Shown: piece after piece, positions 43,515-54,665 of the stretch | Position numbering within the stretch: the stretch's first letter is position 1 | Layout of the letters: every line of letters starts with the position of its first letter | Source of the DNA: Litoditis marina | Taxonomy: Eukaryota > Nematoda > Chromadorea > Rhabditida > Rhabditidae | Assembly (NCBI GenBank): GCA_964036275.1 | Contig: OZ038434.1 | Coordinates: 35,115,279 to 35,179,278, forward strand | DNA: 64,000 bases | Reading direction: 5' to 3' | The notes under the pieces: generated by a model | What the model saw: the letters and a program-made list of their open reading frames with translations, nothing else | The model's database searches: none | Told to the model about the DNA's origin: nothing | Made by a program: the position numbers and the translations under genes

Positions 43515-45324
43515 GCAAAAAGGTAACCGACGTGTCGGATTGGAGTTTCTAACGAAAGAAGAGGAGAGGGGTTGATAGGTTTGGGTCACGGGTACGTCAT
43601 GAGAATTGCTGCGTGAGTTTTCATGAGAGTAAACTGGAGATTTGTAAATCGCATAGGAAGGAGGTGAAAACGGTCCCCCTGGGGAATTGTTGAAAAAAAT
43701 TTGATCAATAGCAGAATTTTGTTTGATGACTGCTCCTATTCAATCCAGCAAGATTTTCGCTGAATATTTGGTCCCACTCAGTTTCTTAAGAACGGGGGAC
43801 ATAATGTGCTTGGGAAAGCGGGACTCAATTATCTGTGCATAACCAGGGGTATTGGAATTGTCACCAAGGGACTCTAACTGTCTATATATCTGGAGAAGGT
43901 AATGAGAGGAACGTAAAACCTCAGAGGAAGATTTTCCGATAACGTGGAAATTGAAAAACTTGGATAGGAGTGTATGAATGATGGCGTCAATTTTTACCGT
44001 AGGCGTCTTTCAGCATTTTTAGTGCTACAGGATAATCAGTAGAGTCAGTAGGTAGACCACCTTTAAGGTGGCTCTTTGAATGATAGAATTTTATACACGC
44101 CGCGAATGGTTAAGTATTAATCATGGCTTCAAAAGTTTCCCAGAACGCGTTCCATTAGGTGATGTCGCCATAAAAGGTTGGTATAGTAAAGAGAGGTAGA
44201 TGAGAAATCATGTTTGAATTTAGTAGACTTGTAGAAATTGAACTCACTTGTGGTGGAGTTGTAGCACTGGTTGCCAGGGTCGATGGAGTTGTTCTTATAG
44301 TGGTAGACCATTTCAAATGAGTGGAGAGCACAGCGCGTAAATTTTGGACAGAAAATTCATTTCACGGGAATCGAACCCGTGGCTAGTAGGATTGTAGTAC
44401 CGCCACACTGTCACTGCGCTAAATGGGCCAACCTCTGCAATGCTCGGGAAGAATAGATATGTGAACAACTCTAGATATTGAACTAAATGAAAGCACTCCT
44501 AGTAAGGAATTATGACGGTAGATTTAAAACGTTTCAAGATAGTTAATAAAAAATAGTAGAGTAGTTAAAACATTTGTTCGGAAATTTTCAACTTTTTGAA
44601 AATGTTTTATGAAAAAAGCCTCCCATTTACATATTTTTTTTGTTCTTATATCTTTGCTATGGCTCGACAATAATAGTTTTGAATGAAAGAGCTTATTTAA
44701 AAAGAATTAACCAACACTAAATTTAAAATAGAATGTAAAAGCACAATGCATTGGCAGAACCAAAAATAGTATTGATTGATGCCATCTGCGCGCCCCTGCT
44801 AACACCCGGTCAACTTATAACACCGTCTTTTCACCCGATTATCCGTGGTACACGACTATAGACTGGAGGGGGTTTCCGTTTTATCTCGTGGGGATGGATC
44901 GTCTTCTTCTTCTTCATCTTTGCCTTTGTCTTCTTTCTCTCTGCCGTAGATTTCGTCTTTAACTTCGGCTTTCAAACTGTAAAGGGTGTCCAGCCAATCT
45001 TGGGCCTTAGACATTGAAGTAACATATTCACCGTAAGTGTTGATATAGTTATCGTAAATTGTTTTTTTCGTTTTTATGTTCAGTTGGATCAGTAAGGGAT
45101 TTTATGTAAGTGAGCCATGATTAATGATTCAATTCAAATTGGCGAAGAGAACGTTGTCTATCAGTAAGGTGGGAACGGATGGGTTTAAGGCTAGTTCGAA
45201 GTATTGCTAAATCACAACCAGTAGTGGGTTGTGATGAAGTATTGTGGTCTTTTTCATAGGATCCGATGTACTTCAGTATACGTGTACGAATCTGCCCTAT
45301 GGCAGTACGATACGTGCCTGACAT
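43515..45324 (-). pseudogene. Gag N-terminal region of BEL/Pao element, decayed
   Basis: A gag start is at the ATG ending at 45324, about 50 bp past the primer site. Its frame (about 67 residues, MSGTYRTAIGQ...) ends in a stop at 45121. Between 44175 and 43890 the DUF1759-like capsid region is readable (PTFYGDIT, WNAFWETFEAMINT, KMLKDAYGK) with stops and frame changes. So gag is not translatable as one protein. The segment also holds a tRNA-like piece at 44361-44432. Confidence 0.7.
44361..44432 (-). pseudogene. tRNA-like sequence inside the BEL/Pao element
   Basis: On the minus strand: GGCCCATTTAGCGCAGTGAC, then a box B word GGGTTCGATTCCCG. The acceptor 3' strand does not pair with the 5' strand, and position 33 of the loop is not T, so it is a tRNA pseudogene or another tRNA-derived repeat. 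Confidence 0.5.
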
Positions 45325-45372
45325 GGTAGTAACGTACTCTCAAAGGGCGGAGAAGTAAGAATGAGGTAAGTA

Positions 45373-45389
45373 TCCTGCCGAGGTCGCCA
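45373..45389 (-). promoter_or_regulatory. Primer-binding site (tRNA-Arg type)
   Basis: On the minus strand, two bases after the 5' LTR, TGGCGACCTCGGCAGGA is complementary to a tRNA 3' end TCCTGCCGAGGTCGCCA, as in metazoan tRNA-Arg. Position and length fit a retrotransposon minus-strand primer site. Confidence 0.75.
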
Positions 45390-45390
45390 C

Positions 45391-45736
45391 TTTTTCCGAA
45401 CAAGAAGTTCGAAATAGACTGGATAAATAATACAACGGTGATAAAGAGGTTTATTCCAAGAGAACGGTTGTAATGTTAAAAAGAGGACAAGAACTCGTCT
45501 TGGTCGGTAGAATGGTTTGACGTCTTCGGCGCTTCTTTTATGTCGCATGGAACACCTGTAGAATATCAACTAAGGAAGATAATGTAAAAATAATGGATTT
45601 GTTGGATTTTGTCCATCAAATTAGTATTCAGTATGTAATCGGCCGATATTTGTCGAATACCAACCACTATACGATTTACAGGAACTTGAAAAATAGAAAT
45701 TGATAAATGAAGTTTATTACGAATAAGTTCGTAACA
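45391..45736 (-). repeat. 5' LTR of BEL/Pao element
   Basis: Direct copy of 42058-42403, oriented TGTTAC... on the minus strand, followed there by the primer site at 45389. Confidence 0.9.
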
Positions 45737-46003
45737 GAGCGAGACTTAAATCTATTTGTTGAAATGAACAGGATCCTATAACATTAACAATTTTTAGAGG
45801 TAGATTGACTGAAACTGTTAAATGGTTATCGAAAGTTGCGGCCTCGCTTCAAAATCAATTCCGCACGGGATATTAAAATCACTAATGCTCAAAACGTATC
45901 CAAGATTGAAAGATCGCGAGAGAGGGAAAAGATGTAAAGGGTTATAACCTCTGAAAATCGGAAACCTATCAACAAGCGGAAACTATAGTTTTCTCTGTAG
46001 GTC

Positions 46004-46085
46004 GTGCAACTATACAAAGTGTTGGTTGGAACGCTCGGATTCATTCGTTTGCTATGAGGATACAGACAGTCTGTTTCGTCCCGCA
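46004..46085 (+). pseudogene. Type-B DNA polymerase relic around motif C
   Basis: 46053-46076 encodes YEDTDSLF, the catalytic motif C of family-B polymerases. Upstream bases (TAGGTCGTG, CTATACAAAGTGTTGG) align with 47130-47170. It is in a decayed frame and breaks off just before the tRNA pair at 46107. The matching tail is at 46713-46796, so the tRNAs and a MITE appear to have landed in one former gene. Confidence 0.6.
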
Positions 46086-46106
46086 GTTAATCCTCGTCCC
46101 TAACGC

Positions 46107-46177
46107 GCCTCTATAGCTCAGTGGCAGAGCGTCTGTCTCGTAAACAGAAGGTCGACGGCTCAATCCCGTCTGAGGCA
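46107..46177 (+). pseudogene. tRNA-Thr(CGT)-like, decayed copy
   Basis: Cloverleaf as in the downstream copy with anticodon loop CTCGTAA. The T loop reads CTCAATC instead of TTCAATC and the 3' acceptor strand (TGAGGCA) lacks one base. Both box words are nearly intact, so it could still be transcribed. It is part of a 156-bp tandem duplication with 46263-46420. Confidence 0.7.
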
Positions 46178-46262
46178 ACGTTTTGAAATATTTTGAATTC
46201 ATTCGTAGGCTAATTTCCAACTACTTTTTCTACCTATTTGCACGCTCTCGCTCTCTCTATTC

Positions 46263-46334
46263 GCCTTTATAGCTCAGTGGCAGAGCGTCTGTCTCGTAAA
46301 CAGAAGGTCGACGGTTCAATCCCGTCTGGAGGCA
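46263..46334 (+). tRNA. tRNA-Thr (anticodon CGT)
   Basis: 72 nt. Acceptor GCCTTTA pairs with TGGAGGC, D arm GCTCAGTGGCAGAGC, anticodon stem TCTGT/ACAGA with loop CTCGTAA (anticodon CGT, reading ACG), T arm GACGG TTCAATC CCGTC, discriminator A. No intron. Internal box A and B are good. No T-run terminator of four or more lies directly after it except the GTTTTG at about 46338. Confidence 0.85.
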
Positions 46335-46520
46335 ACGTTTTGAAATTTTTCGAATTCACCCGTAGACTAATTTCTAACTAACTTCTCTACCTATTTTCAC
46401 GCTCTCGCTCTCTCTATTTGTTTATTTGATACGCACGAGGTGGACATAATCAAAAAACCTACATGGAGAAAAATGCATACTGGGTCTGGCATGGCAGTCT
46501 GAAATGGCAAACTTGCATTG

Positions 46521-46711
46521 CTCTCAGGTTGAAAACCGAGTTGTTTACCAAGATTCGCCAAAAACCCCAAGTTGTAAACCAAGGTTCAGGCAGTTCACCA
46601 AGAACTTGTGGCACAATCGTGCAACAATTATTGATTTTACAACTTGATTATCAACTAGTGACCAATTTGGTGGGCGAACCTTGGTAAACAATTCGGTTTT
46701 CAACTTCAGAG
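46521..46711. mobile_element. MITE, AACCGAGTTGTTTACC ends, copy 1
   Basis: Ends GAAAACCGAGTTGTTTACCA and TGGTAAACAATTCGGTTTTC are inverted complements of over 30 bp; 191 bp total. The second copy is at 55890-56078. It lies within the broken polymerase relic. Confidence 0.85.
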
Positions 46712-46712
46712 T

Positions 46713-46796
46713 GGGACGAAAAAGTTGCGGCCTGTTATGAAGAAAGTGCGATTCTTCCCTGACTTCACGAGCAAGCCCTTCGGACGGAAAGAATGA
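46713..46796 (+). pseudogene. Type-B DNA polymerase relic, last ~25 codons
   Basis: Encodes KKLRPVMKKVRFFPDF and ends KPFGRKE at a stop, parallel to 47545-47625. The 3' flank (TTTATATGTATGTACAATGT, AATAAAT) matches the flank of the longer copy. Confidence 0.75.
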
Positions 46797-46968
46797 AATG
46801 TACGATGTGTTTATATGTATGTACAATGTAAATAAATTTGTGATATCCAAGTGTATTTTTTTTAAATGTAGAAACCGAGTTACAAAAATTATAGAAAAAA
46901 GAATACAAAAATATGTATTTATTCATTTAATACGCGAGTGGGAGAGAGAGTACGGAAAAACGAGATAA

Positions 46969-47625
46969 GCCGATAGTGATGAGCTATCAAAGAAATTGAA
47001 TGATGTTACTTTGGAAACGGTAGGTATGCAGCTGATTGGTGATACCCATATGATTTCTACTCGAAAGAAGGAAAACTATCAGAAACCGCGCTCCTTCACC
47101 AACGTAGCCTATGCCAGTATTGTCTGTTTGCTAGGTCGTGTGGAACTCTACAGAATGTTGGAACGACTAGGCCCTCTTGCTTGTTACGGAGATACAGACA
47201 GTGGGATATACGTCATCGAAAACGGCGATGATAAATTAGCTGATATGGCGGGAGACTTTCTGGATAAATGGAGCTCAGAAGTACCAGAAGGATACCGCAT
47301 TATAGATTTCGCCTCGACTGGGCCCAAGGTTTACAGCTACAGACTACATAACGAGGAGAATGGTACTATAAAGGAGGTTGTTAAAGCTAGGGGAATTTCA
47401 CAATCATTTTCGAATAGTGCGCTAGTGAACTTCAATAGTATTAGACGACTAGCACGGGGACTAGTGTCTGATATTGAACGTGAAATTGTGACCGAAAAAA
47501 ACGAAATTGTGAAAACTCTGGGCCATGTCTACACGGTGAGAAGATCGAAAAAGTTGCGACCAGTTATGAAGAAAGTGCGATTCTTCCCCGACTTCACCAC
47601 CAAGCCCTTTGGATGGAAAGAATGA
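46969..47625 (+). pseudogene. Type-B DNA polymerase relic, C-terminal domain with motif C
   Basis: An uninterrupted frame of about 218 codons from the stop at 46966-46968 to 47625; no upstream start is needed because it is a 5'-truncated fragment. It carries motif C YGDTDS (47185-47202), the K-x-Y type motif GPKVYSY about 45 residues later, and the thumb/tail ending KPFGWKE. Motifs A and B are missing. An AATAAAT signal follows at about 47657. The fragment's frame is intact, so its loss of 5' sequence may be recent. Confidence 0.8.
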
Positions 47626-47814
47626 AATGAACAAAATGTTTATATGTATATATAATGTAAATAAATGTATGATATCAAATCTTTTTAAATAATGAAAATT
47701 GAGTTGCGAAAAATACAGTCTGAAACAAAACAGCGTCATAAACCTACAGTAACCCCTCTCTCTGCGCGCTCCTAATCGAGCATGATGTCCCGGCTTCATG
47801 GTCCCTTTCTCTGC

Positions 47815-48035
47815 ACCCTCCGTAACTCACACAGTGTATCTCCTCTCTCTCCTCTTTCTCCCTCTCTCTCCATCCTCTCTCTATCTCTCTACTATCTCTC
47901 TCTCCCTCTACTATCTCTCTTTCTCTATCTCTCTCTCCCTATCTCTCTCTCTTTCCCCCCTTCTTTCTCTCTTTCTCTCTCTCTATCTCTCTCTATATCT
48001 CTCTCCCTCACTCTCTCTCTATCTTTCTGATTATG
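47815..48035. repeat. CTCT-rich microsatellite
   Basis: About 200 bp of CTCTCT with scattered A and CCC. It lies 190 bp after the polymerase stop; the intervening words CTCTCTGCGCGCTCC and CACACAGTGTATCTCC also occur in the flank of the inverted tail near 35020-35060. Confidence 0.9.
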
Positions 48036-48039
48036 TCCG

Positions 48040-51000
48040 TCTCGTTTTACCTGGACATTACAAACCACACTGTTAGAAATTCGAATTAATGGTGATTATC
48101 AAGAAATAATGATGCATACTTTATGTACAATACACACATATCACGTGAATCAAGAAATAATGTAAAGGCATATAAAAAATCGGTCAAAACGTGAGGTATT
48201 GAGGCATGTAGAAAATTGGTCAAAACAATGTTTAATATTAATATAAATAATACAAAACTATTTAGTTGCGACGGTCATATCTGCCATACACATGGGGCAA
48301 GACTTATTCACTGTCAAATGTTGTTTAATACATAATTTACAGAAATCATGGCGAATCAGTCCATCTCTTGTCAGAATGCCCGGGCATGCCCGTGCCTTTC
48401 TCATCGTCTCTTCCGAGCACACCTTTAAAATTATCACTTCAGTTCCCTATATACATATACATATTTGGAAAAAAAAAGAAAACAAAATCCAATATTTTTT
48501 TAATTACCTTTTTTCTAGAGACCTAGATATTTTTGGCAGCGTATTTGGGAAGGCCCCAGAACGTCGATAAAAAATATTTGAGGTACGTACGTGTAAAACG
48601 TACCCAATGGAAGAAGTGGGATCAGTGGAGATATCTCACTCAAGAGAAATCATAAAGATAGTCTTGAAGTGCACAGAAAAAATTTGTCAGAGTGGGTATG
48701 ATACGATCAGATTTTAAAAGAAGAATATGTTCCTGGTCTCGTGCAATATTTCTACTCAAAAGGATCGTTTCTCTATAATCTGATTCGCAGAGAAAATCTG
48801 GAAGTTGAAAAATACTATACAATCATGTTACAATAGGGTTTGAACGAAATAATGGATTGTAAATATTATCAAACAATGTTCAAACGACGTCATCAAACGC
48901 TATTTCCTTTATGTTCATGCGAAGTTGAAATTCTAGTTTTCTTATTGTAATTTGGCAGGCGAACAGAAGTTTTGAGAAGAATTCATAACTTTGTCAATGT
49001 TTTGTGCATCTTTTTTTGTACGCAACGTTGGTGGCGTGTCTATTGCGTACGATTCTGTGTAATGCAGGTTTGTATGTAATTCATTCTGAAGAAAACAAAG
49101 CGGATGCAAACATGAAACTTATTTGTTCTCAGTTGGGTATTCACCGCCTGTTCAGTCAAAATGATAACTAAACCGTCGAACGTAAAAAAAGAACGGTTCG
49201 TTCAAACAATTTTAATCTGTTTTCACACTTAACACGTGGTTTGGATGAGTAGGAGATTTCAACTTCGCACGCAAGTATATATAATGTAATGGTGTGCAAC
49301 ATTAGATCAACTTCGAGAAATATAGACATCATAGCTCAAGTTGCTTTTTCACGATTGGGTAAGGAGATAGTTCAAACCTTGAACGCAGTTTACAGTGAAT
49401 AAAATTGAGAAGTAGAGTGTGCAAACTTTATGGAAGTCTTAAAGTTAGCTGAAGTGGAAGAGACCACTCATTTCACTAATTTTGAGTTCCGAGTTAGCAT
49501 GAAAACCAATGAAACACATATCACCTTTATTAGTTGGTTACCGTTGGTTTTCTCAACAAAAATGAGCATACGTAATAGACATCGCGAAGATATATCTATG
49601 GGAACCCAGAAGTAGTCGATATGAACCCAATTTTTTAATACGTCTAATTATGATGGAAAAAATAGTTACCAACCGGATTGCGGAAAGGTGAAAATGCTCA
49701 TGTTGGCGTCTTTGTCGCACACTACGTCAATTTTCACCCTATTACATTCCAGGTTCGTTAACTGTCTATTGAAACAAATTTGATAGTTGTTCTTATTTTT
49801 CTAGGCATTTTCCTGTAGTTAAGATCATAGGGATATGTTCGCGTCACCAACTGACCGATTCGATACTGCTTTCGTGAGAACAAAAATTAAAAACGAGATG
49901 AGTGGTGGATTATGGAAAAATATATTACAACAGTTTCCCCAACTGTGGATGAATCAGCAATAGGAGCGAGTAAAACTGAGAATACATTTGAGCAAGTTAC
50001 TTCTTGCAGCCGAAACTTTGAATAACCCATATGATTGCCCCGCATCAAACTATGAAACGCATCAAAATCACAACGGAATGACTGATTCAACCTTTTTTCA
50101 TTAGAGTTGCCACTAAGAGTGAAGTGAGAATCTTCTAATTTTCGCACATGAGTGCATCTATTGTGAATGAGGTTTTGATCAGATAACAACTTTCCAACTG
50201 ATTGGGCAATCTTCACGTTCATACCAATGATTGAACTCTGTTCAAATGTAGTTCTGATTGGGCAATCTTCACGTTCCTACCAAGGATTGAACTCTGTTCA
50301 AATGTAGTTGTTTGTGGATAATGAGCTAACTATACAATTCATGAAAGAGAAAAGTCCAAAGCTGATAGCGAAAACGATCAAACTGTAGGGAAATTATGGA
50401 GGTAGGGCAGGAACAGGAGAGAGGGAGATAGAAAGAGAAAGAGAGATTATAACTGTACAATCTGAAAACTCCTAGATTCCTCATTGAAAACTTTCATTAT
50501 TATGTTCTCTATTTGAAACTACTGACACAATCGACACAACGAAATATTTCCTAGCAACTTCATGAAGCAATTCATCAATGTTTCTAATTGTGAAACTTTC
50601 AACAGTTCTGAGTGGTTGTATTGCAACGAAAGTAGAATGTGAGACTAAGTTCGTTACATATTCCGCGTAAAATTCAGCTATTAATCTGTTTGCCCAAATT
50701 TCAATTTCCCCACTTTTTATCAGTTTCAAGTTTACACCAGATGTTTGTAGATCAGTAGCTTGATTTTGAACGTTTAACACATCTTTGAACGTTTAACACG
50801 TTACCACGGTCATGGTATCATCACGATTATTTATTCATATTTCATCTGTCTGTTTGATTCGTATTTTTTTTACAGCGGGCTGTCATTATTTGCTTCCTTT
50901 TCCATTCCGCCTCCCTCGTCTTCCGTAGTTATTCCGTAGTATTTTTCTCAGGTTGTCATGTTCATAGGAGTTTCCCTGTCTTTGTTCCTTTTCGGTTATC

Positions 51001-51530
51001 CTCAGTAGCAGATAGTTGTTAAAGAGGTACTCCGGCACTGTGAGACGTAAGAGCATCCCAACTTGAAACTGAGCAAATTTGTCATGCTCATGTCATGTAT
51101 CTGATACAGTTCACGTATTTGATATTTACGACATATGTTAACATATATTTGACATGTACCTATGTGATACATACCACACGGTCTTCTCTCCACTTCTTGC
51201 TTTCTGTGTATTTGAATTAGTGAGGGCCACGGTTCTCACTACAGAGAAGCAATGTCATGGTTAAAATATGATTTAGGTTATATTTTCGATTCTGGAACTA
51301 CATTTTAAATACCAAGCGCAGTTATTCTTCCCACACTCGAATTGTGTTTAACTTTATCAGTGATTGTCCATTTTGCATTTCACTGTAATCTAGACTACTG
51401 AGGATCTGGAGGCCAAGTTCGCTTTCACTGCAGACCCGGCAGTTAACGGTCACTAATACTAATTACAGTAAGCTACTATTTTTCATGCGGTCGAATTACC
51501 TGAACGCGGGCCATGAGGCAGCAGGCTGTC
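48040..51530. other. no confident gene
   Basis: Two minus-strand frames (50481-50780, 99 residues; 49887-50222, 111 residues) have fairly protein-like composition and could be exons of one unknown gene, but no domain or clear splice pair supports it. 50203-50309 is a tandem duplication of about 57 bp (TTGGGCAATCTTCACGTTC ... GTTCAAATGTAGTT). 50405-50450 is a short GAGA-rich run. Nothing else is seen. Confidence 0.4.
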
Positions 51531-51539
51531 CAACAGTGT

Positions 51540-51830
51540 AATAATTATTTCGCAATTGGTACATATCGATCTATCAGCTGCATAACAATCTGTACTCTCT
51601 CACTTTACACAGTTTCTTGTTTCACGTCTGGCGTGCCAATGGCAGTAGGGTGTCCCACGGTGTACTTATAGTTCCGAAAATACAAATTTCGAGAACGGTT
51701 TCATCTATATCAATCGGAAACATTACGGAAATTGGAATGAGTCTAACGAAGGTGACATGGATTATGTTCCGGAAGATTTTGTTGAAGACAAGGAAGGACA
51801 TGAAGATCATGTGAAATAATACTTATGAAG
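51540..51830 (+). pseudogene. Acidic-ORF relic, copy 3, with its upstream region
   Basis: The inverse of 32460-32710: both share GTTTCACGTCTGGCGTGCCA, GCAGTAGGGTGTCCCAC and the coding words for FENGFI and MDYVPEDFVED. The start codon is replaced (ACA where ATG is expected at about 51682) and the middle is altered. No polymerase fragment adjoins it. A short open frame at 51837-51950 (MSPGFAEFLEYLYEKPD...) continues the acidic style. Confidence 0.55.
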
Positions 51831-52084
51831 AAATGTCACCAGGATTTGCCGAGTTCCTAGAGTATTTATATGAAAAGCCTGATCCGAAAAATTTCCATAT
51901 GGAAGGAGTAATGTACGATGAACCTGAGTTGTGTGACCTTCAAATTTTTCTACTTTTCGAACTATTAAATTAAGTACTTTGAAATTTGAACTTTCGAAAT
52001 TCGAAAAACGTTTGGAACATTTTAAAGATCATGATCTCCTGATTAAAACTATATCAATATTGATCTCAGTTTTGTTCAAATTTT

Positions 52085-52685
52085 CTCACGTGTGCTGAAG
52101 ATTGCATTTCGAAATTTCGAAAATTCGAAATTCTGTTTGGACCATGAGACAGATTTTCATCTACTGATTGAAATGATAACAATATTGATTTTAGTTTAAA
52201 ATTTTTCCTTTTGCGTTAATCTGAACTTTAAACTTTCGAAATTCGAATTTCAGTTATCCTTTTTACGAAAACACTGTTTTGTTTGAACTTTTGTAGTTTG
52301 CTCTTTTGTAGTTTAAACTTTTGAACTTTCGAAATTCGAAATTCTGTTTGGACCATGTGAAAGATCATGATCTCCAGATTGAAATGATACCCATCTCATT
52401 ATAGTTTTTGAAATTTTCTCATGTGTGCGGGAAACTGAAGATTGGATTTCGAAATTTTGAAAAGTGAAAAATTTGGTGGAGGGGCGGAGCCTGTCAGAAG
52501 TGAAAAAAGTGGAAAATTTGGTGGTCGGGGCGGAGCCTGTCAGAAGTGAAAAAAGTGGAAAAATCGGTGGTGAGTGGAAAAATCGGTGGCGGTGGGTGGA
52601 GCCTATAATCTGCTGAAAAAGTGGCAAAATCGGTGGCGGTTTGGAAAAATCGGTGGCGTGTGGCAAAATCGGGGGAGTACACTAC
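52085..52685. repeat. TTCGAAATT / GGCGGAGCC repeat, copy 1
   Basis: A core with TTCTGTTTGGACCATGTG, AAAGATCATGATCTCC and TTTTCTCATGTGTGCGGG is followed by tandem AAATTTGGTGGAGGGGCGGA and AAAATCGGTGGCG units, ending CGGGGGAGTACACTACTA. The same order occurs at 54100-54665, and an inverted relative is at 20830-21250. The end word adjoins the 3' end of a RING-like copy here. Confidence 0.75.
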
Positions 52686-52694
52686 TAACAGAAA

Positions 52695-53120
52695 CTAATC
52701 TCTCTGAAACACTGCTCTACATACTGCACAGTCTACTGTCGTTTTCTCTTCAAATGTGACGATGGCCGCCTCCTGTGCCTTGATGGAGGCCACCAGACAC
52801 CCTTTACAGAAGCGGTGTTGGATCTTGGTGATTGACGAAGTGTTTTATTCAACTTTGAGATGAATGATTTTGTCGTGTTAAATATGTATGATCAGATGAT
52901 AGCTAAAAATGTAGAACAGAAACTAACCGGACAGCGAGCGTCCTTATCCTCTCTGAAGCCTTCCTTCAGTTGTAGGGACAGGTTCCACGGTTTTTCTATA
53001 ACCGGAACCGGTCCCCAGGCTAGACTAGGTGCGACGTAGTCGTGCGTCGTTGTGAGATCCCTCAGAGGCTGGGAGGGCATCGCCTCCTCCGGATTGAACC
53101 GGAAGTCGACCGGTCCTAGC
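52695..53120 (-). pseudogene. RING-like zinc-finger gene, copy 2
   Basis: Exon A is 53120-52928 (acceptor GTTCTAG, donor GTTAGT) with PWNLSLQLKEG then RCP at its end. The last part, about 52810-52695, encodes IQHRFCKGCLVASIKAQE and ends CAVCRAVFQRD at a stop. The segment with the second Cys (VC...) found in copy 1 is missing here, so the RING cannot be completed as seen. The Cys expected before the His is Ile, as in copy 1. Unlike copy 1 the C-terminal frame is intact. Confidence 0.6.
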
Positions 53121-53124
53121 CTAG

Positions 53125-54090
53125 AACAAAAAAAGTCATGAACATGTGTGGGATAGTTCTGGTTAGGGGTCCAAAGAGTTAATGATACCTCCCTCTGAAA
53201 AAAAATGGAAAAGATGTAAATGATTAATTTGTTAAATAGTTATAGGTCCCCTCTCGTCCCGTCTGTTAAATAAGTTAAGGACCCCCTGATCAGCGGACCG
53301 TCGCATCATCTGTGGTTATGAATAAAAAGTACAAAAATGGTAAAAATCAAAAGTGTATATGTATTCAAATAGATTAGTTTAGAAACCTGAGCCTATGGTT
53401 ATACGATTTTCAAATATAACCTACCTAAGATTGGGAGTTACCCGTGCCCGGCGGGATGGTGGTGTTCCAGGCGGACTCTGGGGCTGCCTGAAACAAATTC
53501 TAATGAGGAATTATCAAAATACAACCGAATTAAATAACAGTTAGCTTTTATCACCATCGAAAAAAGAAACAAAAAAACAACAACTGTTTAAAATTGTGGA
53601 AAACTTCTGTTAAATTAATCAATCTCTCGATCTGAAAGAGTGTAAGTTATAAAAACTTTCCCGAAAGTTAGGAAATTGCTCTAAACAAGTCAATTAGTTA
53701 CATTATAAAATGTCCTTTCTAAGAATAAACTCAAACTAGAAATGATTTTACTTCATTTATGTCAGGAACTTTCTTTTATTTCATTTTTTCGGTAACAATT
53801 TCACGTTCATCTAATACAAGTAAGCAAGCACACCAAACTCTTAGACGATAGGCGCGAATTCGTAGTTGCTAGGTCACACGGTCCGGTAGAAAAAGTATTT
53901 TTACACGTGATATATGCACGTGAGTAGGGAGAAATATGCCCCAAATTGTAGACGCGAAGAGTGTGTTGTTGTTATGCATAGCAGACTTGCCCCCTAACCT
54001 CCCTATTACGACTAACAACTGTTCATTGTTCCATAACACCCAAACTTTTCAAATCGTACGATGAAAGATCGAAGATAACATTACTGAAAT
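53125..54090. other. no gene; one sliver of polymerase
   Basis: 53790-53810 (CGGTAACAATTTCACGTTCA) is identical to part of the polymerase tail at 35331-35350 and is all that remains there. The rest is AT-rich with splice-like words but no gene that I support. Confidence 0.4.
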
Positions 54091-54099
54091 CTTTTGAAC

Positions 54100-54665
54100 T
54101 TTCCAAATTCGAAATTCTGTTATCCTTTTTTAAAAACACTGTTTTGTTTGAACTTTTGTAGTTTGCTCTTTTGTAGTTTAAACTTTTGAACTTTCGAAAT
54201 TCGGAATTCTGTCTGGACCATGTGAAAGATCATGATCACCTGATTAAAATGATACCCATCTCAATTATAGTTTTTGAAATTTTCTCATGTGTGCGGGATT
54301 CTGAAGATTGGATTTCGAAATTTTGAAAAGTGAAAAATTTGGTGGAGGGGCGGAGCCTATTACCAGAAAAAGTGAAAAATTTGGTGGAGGGGCGGAGCCT
54401 ATCAGAAGTGAAAAAGTGAAAAAATCGGTGGCGATGGGTGGAGCCTAGAATCAGTTGTGAAAAGTGAAAAAATCGGGGGAAGTTGAAATTTGGTGGAGGG
54501 GGCGGAGCCTATCAGAAATGAACAAGTGAAAAAGTCGGTGGCGAGTGAAAAAATCGGTGGCGGTGGGTGGAGCCTAGAATCAGTTGTGAAAAGTGAAAAA
54601 ATCGGGGGAAGTTGAAAAAATCGGGGGAAGTGAAAAAATCGGGGGAGTACACTACTGTCACATAT
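54100..54665. repeat. TTCGAAATT / GGCGGAGCC repeat, copy 2
   Basis: Direct partner of 52258-52685 with the same core and about five GGCGGAGCC or GGTGGAGCC tail units, ending CGGGGGAGTACACTACTG. Non-coding. 54665-55430 holds nothing recognised. Confidence 0.75.

Larger units (their letters stand above)
42058..45736 (-). mobile_element. BEL/Pao LTR retrotransposon, internally deleted
   Basis: Two direct LTRs (42058-42403 and 45391-45736) of about 345 bp, about 98% identical by eye, flank roughly 3 kb. The target GAGCG is duplicated exactly at 42053-42057 and 45737-45741. The element reads on the minus strand from the right LTR. It has a tRNA-primer site, a decayed gag and an aspartic protease, but no reverse transcriptase, RNase H or integrase: the protease frame runs straight into the left LTR region. 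It is therefore a non-autonomous deletion derivative mobilised recently, judging from LTR identity. Confidence 0.9.
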
